This document shows positions 1-8,365 of a stretch of 64,000 nt of DNA, in pieces. The notes under the pieces are model-generated. The model was not told the origin of the DNA. It saw only the letters and a list, made by a program, of their open reading frames with translations, and did not search any database. Within the stretch, counting starts at the first letter, position 1; each line of letters begins with the position of its first letter. The position numbers and the translations under genes were made by a program. The stretch lies in assembly GCF_000484535.1 (NCBI RefSeq), contig NC_022600.1:2976001-3040000 (forward strand). Reading direction: 5' to 3'. The DNA is from Gloeobacter kilaueensis JS1. Lineage in GTDB: Bacteria > Cyanobacteriota > Cyanobacteriia > Gloeobacterales > Gloeobacteraceae.

Positions 1-1962
1 GGTGAGAATCGAACCGAACTGGTCGCTGTTGGTGTAGCGCAGGCCGACGTTGGTGGTCAACAACTTGCTGAAGATGATGTCATCGACCACAAAGACCGAG
101 AGGCGGCTGGTCGAAAAACCTTTGTTGAAGTAGCTCAACAGTTCGTTGTTGTCGCCGCGCACGTTCTCCTGGTAGTCGAGCTTGTCCTGGACGTAGTTGA
201 CCCCGGCGCTGAGGATCTGGCCGGGGGAAAGCTGAACGTTGTAGCTGCTCTGGACTTCGTAGCGCTGGCCGACGACGTAGGGCCGCAGCAGATTTGCGCC
301 GATCAATAGCTCACCGGCTCCACTGGCGGTACTACCGTTAGCAGCAATACCTCCCAGCAGGTCAGAGTTATAGAAGTAAAGCGGGTCGCGATAAAAGTGC
401 AGTGCCTGGCGGTAGTACAGAAAGTACGTGTTGAGCGACTGGGAAGAATTGATGTCCCAGTCCCAACTGAAGGTAAATTCTGATTCGCTCGATGAGCGCT
501 GGCGAAAAAAGGCGTCCTCGCCCTGGGCCTGCTCAGCCGACGGGTAGCTAAAGCCCGGTTTGAAGCTGATCCGGCCATTGTAGCTGTTGCTGTAGGAGTA
601 AGGCAGCGCCAGGGTCGAGGAGGCGGTGACGGGCAGGTAGGTCTGCAGCGGACAGCGCTGCTCGCGACCAGAAATATCGACGGGCAAAAAGCGATCGAAG
701 TTGTAGGTGCCGTTTTTGGTGGCGGTTGGTCCGGCGATGATCCCGCAGGCGTTGTAGTCGAAGTAGCCGGGACTGCGATCGTCGATGAGCAGGTTGTGCT
801 GGTTGAAGCGGAAGCTCAGCTTGTTGTTGGTGGTCGGCTTGTAGATGAGCTTGGCCATGTAATTGTCGTTGCCGACGTGGGATTCGTTGTTGATCCCCTG
901 GACTTTGAGAGGCGGGCCGACCTCCGGCTTCAAGTAACCGTACAGCGAGGTGCCATCTGGAAAGCCGCCGTTGAGGCAGGTGCCGAAAGCGTCAAAATCT
1001 GCAGCGTTGTCGGAGTTGCAGCCGGGGTTTCTAGCCACGTCGTTGGGGCCATAAAACTGGGGCGTGCGCGGCAGGGTAAAGCCAAAGGGGTAGTTGTTTT
1101 GAGCAGCGATGCCGGTGAAGATCAAGTTGTAGGCAAAGATGTCGTCGCCGCCGGAGAACTTGGCCACTGTCCGATTGAACGAATAGCTGCCGTACTCATA
1201 GCTGACGGTGAGCCTGGGCCGGCCCTTGGGCGTCTCGGTGATCAAGTTGATCACACCGCCCACCGAACCGGAACCGTAGCGCAGCGTCGAACCGCCCGTG
1301 ATCACCTCGATGCGCTCCAGATCGTCAAGAACGATCGCCGAAACGTCCGAGCGGCCATTGAAGGGCGAGCCGAGGCGCACACCGTCTCTGAGCACGACGT
1401 ACTCGGTGTCCGGGAAGCCTCTTAAAAAGTTGGCGCTCAAGTTGGACTGGCCACCCAGAGCCGGGGTGGAGTTGTTGAAGCCAGGAATCAGCAGCAGAGC
1501 GTCGGAGACGGTGACCGCTCCCTGGGCCTGAAAGTCCTCGCGCTTGACGATGTTGACCGATTGGGTGGAGTCGCGGGCGCGGGTGGGACGGCGGGTGGCG
1601 GTGACGGATACTTCGTCGAGAAAATTACTTTGATCTTCGTCCGGCCCAGCGGCGGTGGCCGCCGGCGGCTCCGGGAGGTCAGCAGGGCGCTTCTGGCTCA
1701 GTTTGGGCTCCAGCGGCTGTGTCCACTGCCAGGCGGACGGAATGTTCTGCAGATCGGCGGCACCGGTGCCTGAGGCTTCGCGCAGCAGATCGCGGAGGTG
1801 GGGTGTTGCCTCCTCACTGCTGCGCGCAAGACGATAGCCGTCGGGAACCACCGGCTCCGCCAGCGCCCGCCCCGCGCCCACAAGGGACAGCGAACCGGCC
1901 AGCAAGACCGCCACCGCCAGCACAGAGCCGGGACAGCTCATCAACTGTATATTTTTAGACAT
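1..1962 (-). CDS. TonB-dependent outer-membrane receptor (C-terminus cut by window edge)
   Basis: The frame is open from an ATG at 1962 to the left edge (654 codons, no stop), so the C-terminal barrel is missing. A signal peptide with a hydrophobic core at residues 14-30 ends near GRALA-E (31-36). A TonB-box-like DEVSVTATRR starts at residue 116 and is followed by a plug domain (FLRGFPDTEYVVLRDGV, then LERIEVITGGSTLRYGSGSVGGVINLIT) and barrel strands. By family it would import a chelate or other large solute across the outer membrane using TonB energy; the substrate cannot be read. The start is supported by AGGAG six bases upstream. That Shine-Dalgarno region (GTGTGAGGAGT on the coding strand) is complementary to the conserved core of the sRNA Yfr1. 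Confidence 0.93.
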   Translation of the reverse strand, partial: MSKNIQLMSCPGSVLAVAVLLAGSLSLVGAGRALAEPVVPDGYRLARSSEEATPHLRDLLREASGTGAADLQNIPSAWQWTQPLEPKLSQKRPADLPEPPAATAAGPDEDQSNFLDEVSVTATRRPTRARDSTQSVNIVKREDFQAQGAVTVSDALLLIPGFNNSTPALGGQSNLSANFLRGFPDTEYVVLRDGVRLGSPFNGRSDVSAIVLDDLERIEVITGGSTLRYGSGSVGGVINLITETPKGRPRLTVSYEYGSYSFNRTVAKFSGGDDIFAYNLIFTGIAAQNNYPFGFTLPRTPQFYGPNDVARNPGCNSDNAADFDAFGTCLNGGFPDGTSLYGYLKPEVGPPLKVQGINNESHVGNDNYMAKLIYKPTTNNKLSFRFNQHNLLIDDRSPGYFDYNACGIIAGPTATKNGTYNFDRFLPVDISGREQRCPLQTYLPVTASSTLALPYSYSNSYNGRISFKPGFSYPSAEQAQGEDAFFRQRSSSESEFTFSWDWDINSSQSLNTYFLYYRQALHFYRDPLYFYNSDLLGGIAANGSTASGAGELLIGANLLRPYVVGQRYEVQSSYNVQLSPGQILSAGVNYVQDKLDYQENVRGDNNELLSYFNKGFSTSRLSVFVVDDIIFSKLLTTNVGLRYTNSDQFGSILT

Positions 1963-2465
1963 CAATTACTCCTCACACAGCAGGGGGCTCGATGCGCAAT
2001 CTTTTGCACGGCGAAAGCCGCCGTGCAGCGGAACATTCAAATAAAGGCGATCAGCAACTCTTCGAGAAATTTACTCCAATAACAGGTGCTAACAAGAATC
2101 AGTGTCGGAGAAGCTATTAAATTGAGCTTGCAATTGCATTTGCAAATCAAGAAAATAGAACTTCAAGAATACCTTGCAGTCGATGTTGGCCTCCAGGATA
2201 AAACTTACTTTCGCTTTAGCGACTGACGATAGCGCCCATCGCAAAAGGATTTTGTATCTAATACCACTTTGTGCGTTAACAGTGGACTTGAGACTAGTTT
2301 TCAGTCGTATGGGCTTCTGGTTATCAATTAGATAGCGAACTGGAATGAGACCGAGATAAAAGCAGAAACTGACGCTTTTTGCAGCGGTTGGTCTGTTCTG
2401 GTAGTTGTCCCTTCGCTCAGCACTGGTCGGATCGTGATAGCCTGCTACGGTTGGCAGGCGAAATT
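1963..2465. other. Intergenic region between divergent receptor and hom genes
   Basis: About 500 bases, more AT-rich than the flanking genes. Apart from the receptor ribosome-binding site I see no convincing ORF, tRNA, Fur box or recognisable riboswitch. It must hold the promoters of both divergent genes, but no clear -10/-35 pair stands out. Confidence 0.5.
1967..1978 (-). promoter_or_regulatory. Candidate Yfr1 sRNA target at the receptor ribosome-binding site
   Basis: The mRNA reads GTGTGAGGAGTA immediately before the start codon. Yfr1, a small RNA known across cyanobacteria, has an ultraconserved unpaired core containing ACUCCUCACAC and represses porin mRNAs in Prochlorococcus by pairing with their translation-initiation regions. 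Complementarity here covers that core without mismatch and includes the Shine-Dalgarno. Regulation is inferred; Yfr1 itself was not found in the window. Confidence 0.5.
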
Positions 2466-3752
2466 ATGGCAGGCACCCTGCGTCTGGCGCTTATTGGTCT
2501 GGGTACGGTCGGCAGCAGCGTTCTTGCAATCTTGAACGATGTGGCCGGTCTCGATTTGCGTCTGGGTGCGGTACAGGTAGTCGCCGCTGCCGTGCGCGAT
2601 CTGACGAAAGCGCGCAATGGTCCGCTGCCGCCGCTCTACGAGGACGCCCTGGCCCTTGCGTGCCGCCCGGACATCGATGTCGTGGTCGAGGTGATGGGCG
2701 GGGTCGAGTTGCCCTATCAGCTTCTAAAAGCAGCACTCAAGGCCGGTAAGCACGTGATTACGGCCAACAAGGCGCTGCTTGCCCGCCACGGCGAGGAATT
2801 GTTTGCCCTCGCCCGCACCCAGAACCGGCAATTGCGCTACGAGGCGGCGGTGGGGGGCGGCATTCCGCTGCTGCAGCCGATCGAGCAGTGCCTCGGGGCC
2901 AACCACATCCAGGCGGTGACGGCGATCATCAACGGCACGACCAACTACATCCTCACCCAGATGGCCACCCGCCAGATCGCCTACGAGGAGGCGCTGGCCG
3001 AGGCCCAGTCTCTGGGTTACGCCGAGGCGGACCCGCGCGCCGATGTCGAGGGCAACGACGCCCAGGAAAAGCTCACCCTGCTTGCCGCTCTTGCCTTTCG
3101 CACGCCCCTGCCGGATCTGGCAGCGGTCTATCGCGAGGGGATCACAGCGGTTGCTCTGCCCGACGTGATGAACGCCCAGCAGTTGGGCTTTGCGATCAAG
3201 CTTCTGGCTATCGCCACCCGCACCGCCGATGGCCGCCTCGATCTGCGGGTGCATCCGACCCTGGTTCCCCTCGATCACCCCCTCAGCCGGGTCGATGGAG
3301 CCTACAACGCCGTGCTCATCCAGGCGGAACCGGTGGGCTCGATCATGTTCTATGGCCCCGGCGCGGGGGGTGGACCGACAGCGAGCGCGGTCGTCTCCGA
3401 CATCATCAATATCCTGGCCGACGCGCCTACCGGGGCGATCCCGCCTGCGAGCGAAGCGGCTCCTTTGCACTATCTGCCCATCACCGCAGTGCAGACGCGC
3501 TTTTATATTCGCCTTCGCGCCCTCGACCAGCCCGGTGTCATTGGCCACATTGGCCAGATCTTCGGTCAGCACGCCGTCAGTCTCGCCTCGATCGTCCAGA
3601 AAAATCCGCGCGGTGCGGCGGCAGAACTCGTGATTATCACCCACGATGTTCCAGAGGCACGGCTACGGGCCGCCCTTGCCGAGTTGCGCGCCAGTGCCGT
3701 CGTCCAGGAATTTTGCACCGCCATCCGGGTTCTGCCCGAAGGCAAGCGCTAG
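2466..3752 (+). CDS. hom: Homoserine dehydrogenase
   Basis: A 428-residue NAD(P)-dependent homoserine dehydrogenase, which reduces aspartate semialdehyde to homoserine for threonine, methionine and isoleucine synthesis. The N-terminal nucleotide-binding motif is LALIGLGTVGSSV. The catalytic domain includes ITANKALLARHG and INGTTNYILTQM, and a C-terminal ACT domain starts near RFYIRLRALDQPGVIGHIG, suggesting amino-acid feedback control. The ATG at 2466 (MAGTLRLALIGLG) is preferred over an upstream in-frame start at 2379, whose extra 29 residues do not look conserved. The end overlaps the convergent metal-sensor gene by 4 bases. Confidence 0.96.
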   Translation: MAGTLRLALIGLGTVGSSVLAILNDVAGLDLRLGAVQVVAAAVRDLTKARNGPLPPLYEDALALACRPDIDVVVEVMGGVELPYQLLKAALKAGKHVITANKALLARHGEELFALARTQNRQLRYEAAVGGGIPLLQPIEQCLGANHIQAVTAIINGTTNYILTQMATRQIAYEEALAEAQSLGYAEADPRADVEGNDAQEKLTLLAALAFRTPLPDLAAVYREGITAVALPDVMNAQQLGFAIKLLAIATRTADGRLDLRVHPTLVPLDHPLSRVDGAYNAVLIQAEPVGSIMFYGPGAGGGPTASAVVSDIINILADAPTGAIPPASEAAPLHYLPITAVQTRFYIRLRALDQPGVIGHIGQIFGQHAVSLASIVQKNPRGAAAELVIITHDVPEARLRAALAELRASAVVQEFCTAIRVLPEGKR

Positions 3753-4072
3753 TCTAAAAAGCGGTCGATTGCCTGGTTGAGCGCCTGAATTTCAGCCAGA
3801 CCACCGCCGTTGTTGACCGCATGCACGATGCAGTCGCTCAGGTGTTCTTTTAAGATCAGCCTGGCCACCTGGGTAAGGGCAGCCCGCACCGCCGAAATCT
3901 GCACCAGTACCTCCGGACAGGGCCGGTCCTCGCGCACCATGTTGCTGATGCCCCGCACGTGCCCCTCGATCCGCGCCAGCCGATCGACCAGCACCTTGAT
4001 GTGGGCCGGGTCGTGATGATGGTGGACTGCTGACTCGATTGGCAGTGCTGTGGGTTGTAACTCTGAACTCAT
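3749..4072 (-). CDS. InrS/CsoR-family metal-sensing repressor
   Basis: A 107-residue DUF156 (CsoR/RcnR) protein, an all-alpha DNA-binding repressor that releases DNA when metal binds. Visible metal-ligand candidates are Cys52, His77 and Cys81, plus an N-terminal His17-20 run. This pattern (His, Cys, His, Cys) corresponds with a one-residue offset to the Ni(II) sensor InrS of Synechocystis (His21, Cys53, His78, Cys82). A nickel role is therefore plausible, but Cu(I)-type CsoR shares the Cys/His/Cys core. The gene lies 21 bases downstream of hflX on the same strand, so the two may be cotranscribed. No efflux pump is adjacent. It overlaps the end of hom by 4 bases. Confidence 0.85.
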   Translation of the reverse strand: MSSELQPTALPIESAVHHHHDPAHIKVLVDRLARIEGHVRGISNMVREDRPCPEVLVQISAVRAALTQVARLILKEHLSDCIVHAVNNGGGLAEIQALNQAIDRFLD

Positions 4073-4093
4073 AGTGTCAGTGTACCAACGGCC

Positions 4094-5797
4094 CTACGGC
4101 TCGCCGTCGATGCTCGACTCGGCCAGGGGCAGATCGGTGAGCGATCGCACCCAGCGGAGGAGTGCCTGACGCAATGACAGAAATCCCCAGCCTTTTTGAG
4201 CGGAGATAAACAGCGCCAGGGGATACTCCTGCTCGGCAAAGCTGCGCAGCTCAGGACTGACCCGGTCCACTTTGTTGAAGACTAGCAACTGGGGACCGGT
4301 GGCGATGGGCAGGCTTTCGAGGATGCGCTGGACAGCTTGAATATGGTTCATCCAGGCCGGATTGGACAGATCGACGACGTGCAGCAGGGCGTCGGCCTCG
4401 GTCACCTCTTCGAGGGTGGCTCGAAAGGCATCGATGAGCTGCGGCGGCAGGTCGTGGATGAAGCCCACCGTATCGGTGAGCAGCACCGGATCGCCCGTGG
4501 GCAGCTCCAGACGGCGGGTGGTCGGATCGAGGGTGGCAAAAAGCTGGTCCGCCACCAGCGCGTCCGCGTCGGTAAGGGTATTGAGCAGCGTCGATTTACC
4601 GGCGTTGGTGTAGCCCACCAGGGCAAAGACCGGCACTTCCTTGCGCTGGCGGCGGGCGCGCAGCCGGGCGCGGTGGGCCTGCAGGGCGTTGACTTCGAGC
4701 TGCAACTTGGCGATCCGCCGCCGGATAATCCGCCGGTCCGTTTCAAGCTTCGTTTCACCCGGACCACGGGTGCCGATGCCGCCGCCCAGGCGCGAGAGCG
4801 CCCCGCCCCGCCCGGTGAGTCGCGGCAGAAGATACTGCAGCTGGGCCAGCTCGACCTGCAACTTGCCCTCGTGGGAGCGGGCCCGGCGGGCAAAGATATC
4901 GAGAATCAGCTCGTTGCGATCGACTACCCGCACCCCGACCGCCTGTTCGAGGTTGCGCCCCTGGGTGGGGGTGAGTTCCCGCCCACAGACGACCAGATTT
5001 GCCCCCAGATCCTGCACGCTGAGAGCCACCTCTTCGAGCTTGCCCTGGCCAATCAGCGTCGAGGGATCGGGCTGGGCGCGGCGCTGGTAAAAGACCTTGA
5101 GCACCTCGCCCCCGGCGCTCGTCACCAGCTGCACCAGTTCAGAGAGTTCTTCTTCCATCGCCCGCTGGCTGGTGCGCGTCGAGAAAAAATCGACCAACAG
5201 CACCCGCTCGCGGTCGCTCTCGACCGCCCGCGCCGTCGCTGTGCGCCGAAATTCGTCTTCGAGATCTTCTAAGAAGACATCAAAATCTTGAGCGGCCACC
5301 TGGCTTAGAGATTGCGGTGTAGAAACCACCCAGCGCGCCAGCGGATCGGGGACGAGGTTGGCAATCTGTGCCCGCTGAACGAAGCCGCTCGGCGCAGCGC
5401 TGCGGCGGCGAAAACCTTCGACGGCGACATCGAGGATCACCAGCGCGTCGAGCCGCTGCAGGGCGAGGGCAGTGAGCGCTCCCCGATTTGGCCCCTGCAT
5501 GTCAAACTGGGTGGCGATGCAGCGCAGGCCGCTCAGACGCTCGGTGCCCTGGCGGGGCAACTCGTCTATCGAAAACTGGGTTTCTTTGGGCGTACCCACC
5601 CCGACCCGCACCACCTGCCCGCGCCGGTTGGCGTACACGCAAAGCGGCGTCTCCAGCTCTGCGCTCAAAGCTGCCAGCCGCTCGCCAAACTCGATGCTCA
5701 AAAAACGATTCAGAGGAAACGGCAGGCTGTACAGTCGGCTCAGCTGTCTGAGTTGAGCGGGCTTGAGACCTTTGTGAGAACCGTAAATCTTATCTAT
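4094..5797 (-). CDS. hflX: GTPase HflX (apparently initiating at a non-ATG codon)
   Basis: A ribosome-associated GTPase that splits stalled or heat-damaged 70S ribosomes. The G domain shows GYTNAGKSTLLNTL (G1), a G2/switch region ATLDPTTRRLEL, DTVGFI (G3) and NKVD (G4), preceded by the HflX glycine-rich segment GRGGALSRLGGGIGTRGPGETK. The longest frame with a start usual in annotation begins at TTG 5701, but homologous sequence (IYGSHKGLKPAQLRQLSRLYSLP) continues upstream. The family N-terminus (METIYG-like) aligns its Met with an ATA codon at 5795-5797. A TATAAT lies at 5837-5842 on this strand, about 40 bases upstream. With ATA the protein is 567 residues. Function is secure, the start is not. 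Confidence 0.9.
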   Translation of the reverse strand: MDKIYGSHKGLKPAQLRQLSRLYSLPFPLNRFLSIEFGERLAALSAELETPLCVYANRRGQVVRVGVGTPKETQFSIDELPRQGTERLSGLRCIATQFDMQGPNRGALTALALQRLDALVILDVAVEGFRRRSAAPSGFVQRAQIANLVPDPLARWVVSTPQSLSQVAAQDFDVFLEDLEDEFRRTATARAVESDRERVLLVDFFSTRTSQRAMEEELSELVQLVTSAGGEVLKVFYQRRAQPDPSTLIGQGKLEEVALSVQDLGANLVVCGRELTPTQGRNLEQAVGVRVVDRNELILDIFARRARSHEGKLQVELAQLQYLLPRLTGRGGALSRLGGGIGTRGPGETKLETDRRIIRRRIAKLQLEVNALQAHRARLRARRQRKEVPVFALVGYTNAGKSTLLNTLTDADALVADQLFATLDPTTRRLELPTGDPVLLTDTVGFIHDLPPQLIDAFRATLEEVTEADALLHVVDLSNPAWMNHIQAVQRILESLPIATGPQLLVFNKVDRVSPELRSFAEQEYPLALFISAQKGWGFLSLRQALLRWVRSLTDLPLAESSIDGEP

Positions 5798-5836
5798 GAT
5801 CTGAACCTGAAAGAACGGCAGTTTCGTAATGGCCCT

Positions 5837-5842
5837 ATTATA
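5837..5842 (-). promoter_or_regulatory. Candidate -10 element of hflX
   Basis: A perfect TATAAT on the minus strand. Transcription would start near 5830, giving a leader of about 33 bases before the proposed ATA start. The -35 at normal spacing (GGCTAC) is poor. Confidence 0.4.
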
Positions 5843-5984
5843 GCGACGCGGACGCGCCGGTAGCCCTTCAAGAAAGGCTGTCTTAAGAAACGTCCCTCAA
5901 AGCCTCCTCCCGATGGCAGATTGCACCTGCTGCGATTCGAGAGTAGCTAGATGTAGAGACATCGAGTCGCAGGCGAGGGACAGC

Positions 5985-6995
5985 ATGGGCAGCAGCAGAC
6001 GCCAGTTTTTGATCACCACTTCGGGTACCCTCGCCGCCGGGATCGCTGCCGGCACAGGCAGTACCGTTCAGGCCGCCGGACAGACAAAAAGCGGCGAGAT
6101 GCTCTACCGGACCCTGGGCCGCACGGGCGAGAAGGTGTCGGCGATCGGCCTGGGCGGCCACCACATCGGACGGCCCAAAGACGAGCAGGAGGGCGTCCGG
6201 ATTGTCCGGGCGGCCATCGACCGGGGCATCACCTTTATGGACAATTGCTGGGACTACCACGAAGGGGGCAGCGAGTTGCGGATGGGCAAAGCCCTGCAGG
6301 GCGGCTACCGCCAGAAAGTCTTCTTGATGACCAAGATCGATGGCCGCACCAGAGAAGCCGCTGCCCGGCAGATAGACGAATCGCTCAGGCGGCTGCAGAC
6401 CGACCGGATAGATCTGCTGCAGCACCACGAAGTCCTGCGCCTCGAAGATCCCGACCGCATCTTCGCTGCCGGCGGGGCGATGGAAGCGGTGCTTGCGGCG
6501 CAAAAAGCCGGTAAGGTGCGCTACATCGGCTTTACCGGCCACAAGGACCCGCTTGTCCACCTGCGGATGCTCGAAGTGGCTGCCCAAAACAACTTCCGCT
6601 TCGATACGGTGCAGATGCCCCTCAACGTCATGGATGCTCACTTTCGCAGCTTTGAAGCCCAGGTGCTGCCCAAACTGGTCGCAGACCAGATTGGTGTCCT
6701 GGGCATGAAGTCGATGGGCGATTCGCACGTGCTCAAAAGCAACACCGTCAGGCCCATCGAGTGCCTGCACTACGCCCTCAATTTGCCCACTTCGGTGGTG
6801 ATCACGGGCATCGACAGTATGCAGCTGTTGGATCAGGCTTTCGAGGCGGCGCGCACCTTCGAGCCGCTGAACCCCGATCAGGTGAGCGCCCTGCTCGCCC
6901 GCACCCGCGAGGCGGCACTGCGGGGCCGCTTCGAGTTGTACAAGACCACTCCGCAGTTCGATACGACGGCCCAGAAGCCCCAGTACCTGGGGTAG
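5985..6995 (+). CDS. Tat-exported aldo/keto reductase
   Basis: A 336-residue protein beginning MGSSRRQFLITTSG, a twin-arginine signal peptide (SRRQFL plus hydrophobic stretch, cleavage near VQAAG), so export as a folded protein is expected. The rest is an aldo/keto reductase barrel: YRTLGRTGEKVSAIGLGG at the start of the barrel, DNCWDYHEGGSE with the catalytic Asp/Tyr pair, MTKIDGR with the Lys, and LLQHHEV. It would perform NAD(P)H-dependent carbonyl reduction; the substrate is unknown. The start at 5985 is chosen because GAGGGA precedes it and the twin-arginine motif follows directly; an ATG at 5913 would put 24 unlikely residues in front. Confidence 0.88.
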   Translation: MGSSRRQFLITTSGTLAAGIAAGTGSTVQAAGQTKSGEMLYRTLGRTGEKVSAIGLGGHHIGRPKDEQEGVRIVRAAIDRGITFMDNCWDYHEGGSELRMGKALQGGYRQKVFLMTKIDGRTREAAARQIDESLRRLQTDRIDLLQHHEVLRLEDPDRIFAAGGAMEAVLAAQKAGKVRYIGFTGHKDPLVHLRMLEVAAQNNFRFDTVQMPLNVMDAHFRSFEAQVLPKLVADQIGVLGMKSMGDSHVLKSNTVRPIECLHYALNLPTSVVITGIDSMQLLDQAFEAARTFEPLNPDQVSALLARTREAALRGRFELYKTTPQFDTTAQKPQYLG

Positions 6996-7084
6996 GGGTT
7001 GCAATCAACCTGAGCGGAACCGGTTCTATTCTTGAGATTTAATATATACTTTTGTGACTCTTGCTGTACAATGGCGGTCCTATA

Positions 7085-7750
7085 TTAGTCCAGCCCTTCA
7101 CGAGGGAATAGGGACGGACGCCAGAGCAAGTAGGCGATTGGTCCTACCAGAGGCACCGCTGCCGCCAGCCACAGGGGCCAGATCTGCTTAGAGTTGCGAC
7201 GATACAGATCGTCAGGGATCAGCACCGGCAGCAGGGCGGTGCTCACGACAAAATCGAGACTCATCACGTGTACGAAGCGCGAAGCGTGCCACTGGGCAGC
7301 GAAGGCGGCCCAATCGCCGTGGGTGAGGCCGTTATAGAAAAACCAGCCTATTCCCACTGCAGTGAGCAGTACGAGCCAGCGCGAATCGAAGATGCGCACC
7401 AGCCAACCGGCTGGTTTGCGGGTGGGCCAGTTGTGGTGCGGCTGGCGCAGGATCAGATAAGGGAGCAACGCGAAGGCACCGACAGCGAAGGCTGCCAGCC
7501 CAAAGGGCCAGGCAGGCAGTTTCTGGCCGTGGCCGTCGGGGATAAGCAAAAATAGATACAGTAGCGGGATCAGCCCCATCAGGTTAAACAGCGAGACCAC
7601 CAGCGGCTCGCCCTGACCGAGGGCCAGCGCTGTCAGGCTCTGCACCAGTTGCTGGGGCGTCTGGGTCTCGGCGGGAGCAAGAAAAAAAGCGTAGATGCCA
7701 AAGGCTATCCACACCAGTCCCAACAAAAGGCGAACGACGAAGGTCGGCAT
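7085..7750 (-). CDS. Conserved membrane protein of unknown function
   Basis: About 221 residues with an N-terminal helix (VVRLLLGLVWIAFGIYAFFLA) and several further hydrophobic segments (LFNLMGLIPLLYLFLLIP, FGLAAFAVGAFALLPYLIL, WLVLLTAVGIGWFFYNGL, WPLWLAAAVPLVGPIAYLLW), consistent with five to six membrane spans. The conserved-looking motif FDSRW sits between spans. No catalytic motif is visible and I assign no function. The ATG at 7750 follows GGGGGAGA. The start region lies inside an 84-base sequence that is repeated, degraded, at 8366-8450. Confidence 0.7.
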   Translation of the reverse strand: MPTFVVRLLLGLVWIAFGIYAFFLAPAETQTPQQLVQSLTALALGQGEPLVVSLFNLMGLIPLLYLFLLIPDGHGQKLPAWPFGLAAFAVGAFALLPYLILRQPHHNWPTRKPAGWLVRIFDSRWLVLLTAVGIGWFFYNGLTHGDWAAFAAQWHASRFVHVMSLDFVVSTALLPVLIPDDLYRRNSKQIWPLWLAAAVPLVGPIAYLLWRPSLFPREGLD

Positions 7751-7817
7751 CCTGTTCTCCCCCAGTCCTGCTACAAGTCTAATTTCAGCTTCCCGTATCA
7801 GCGGTAGTGCTGGGCCT
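7734..7817. repeat. Direct repeat, copy A
   Basis: Matches 8366-8450 in the same orientation with a few small indels. The shared ends are CGAAGGTCG..CATCCTGTTCT and TCAGCGGTAGTGCTGGGCCT. This copy holds the intact start of the membrane-protein gene at one end and a 20-base remnant of the 3' end of the ABC exporter gene at the other. Confidence 0.8.
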
Positions 7818-7869
7818 ATGTCTATCACCAGCACTTTACGATAAGAAAAATTAGCTGGGGCCGATAAAC

Positions 7870-8355
7870 ATGAGTAAGCTCCCTGCTGGAGCGGGAGACA
7901 CTTTTTTCCAGGAGATGAATCCCATGTCGTCCCTGCCCGTACAGTTGCTAAAAATGTGGAGAATTTCGGTTACCAAGGAGGGTAGGCGGTCAAGTTCGTC
8001 TCTGAGACTTCTGAACCAGGGAGTAGGTCTCTCTACGCAGCGAGACCAGCCATCAGGTCCATTTTTGCTTTTTATAAAAATTGACACGGGTGTCTTTTTA
8101 TTCCTCTTTGACATTGAGCCAGTGATGGTGGGCGATTATTCGCTACAGGTCATCAATGGTGAACCAAACTTCGAGCGTACTTTTCTAACAGCACCACAGA
8201 TCAAAAGAACAGCGTGCGATCTAGTAGCACAAGTCGCTTCGGGACAGCAGATAGAACTTCCAGTCCTGTTAGGCGAGTGGGAACCGAATGCAGAAATCAA
8301 TGGCAACTGGCAGCAAGACCTGAACGCCAATCGGTTACCCCAGGTGGCAGGTTGA
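7870..8355 (+). CDS. Hypothetical protein in a duplicated junction
   Basis: A 161-residue reading frame not recognised as any family. Its C-terminal half looks protein-like (VMVGDYSLQVINGEPNFERT, then GQQIELPVLLGEWEPN). GGGG lies 9 bases before the ATG. It is more AT-rich than its neighbours and sits between the two copies of an 84-base direct repeat, so it is probably acquired or displaced DNA. An opposite-strand frame (7851-8114) is an alternative coding reading of the first half, so strand assignment is not certain. Confidence 0.4.
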   Translation: MSKLPAGAGDTFFQEMNPMSSLPVQLLKMWRISVTKEGRRSSSSLRLLNQGVGLSTQRDQPSGPFLLFIKIDTGVFLFLFDIEPVMVGDYSLQVINGEPNFERTFLTAPQIKRTACDLVAQVASGQQIELPVLLGEWEPNAEINGNWQQDLNANRLPQVAG

Positions 8356-8365
8356 GATTCAAGGG

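Noticed and set aside
1960-2010. yfr1 gene itself on the plus strand
   Set aside because: The core motif is present but no flanking stem and no terminator T-run; the reverse strand is a perfectly placed Shine-Dalgarno, so a target is the better reading.
1963-2465. Fur box or cobalamin riboswitch upstream of the first TonB receptor
   Set aside because: I looked for GATAAT-type repeats and for conserved B12 elements and found none.
2724-3644. Long open frame antisense to homoserine dehydrogenase
   Set aside because: Codon-pattern shadow of a well-recognised gene; no family motif or ribosome-binding site.
4337-5272. Long plus-strand frame antisense to hflX
   Set aside because: Shadow of the GTPase gene; the opposite strand has full HflX motifs.
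5883-7004. 373-codon frame antisense to the aldo/keto reductase
   Set aside because: High-GC shadow; the sense strand has a twin-arginine signal and complete reductase motifs.
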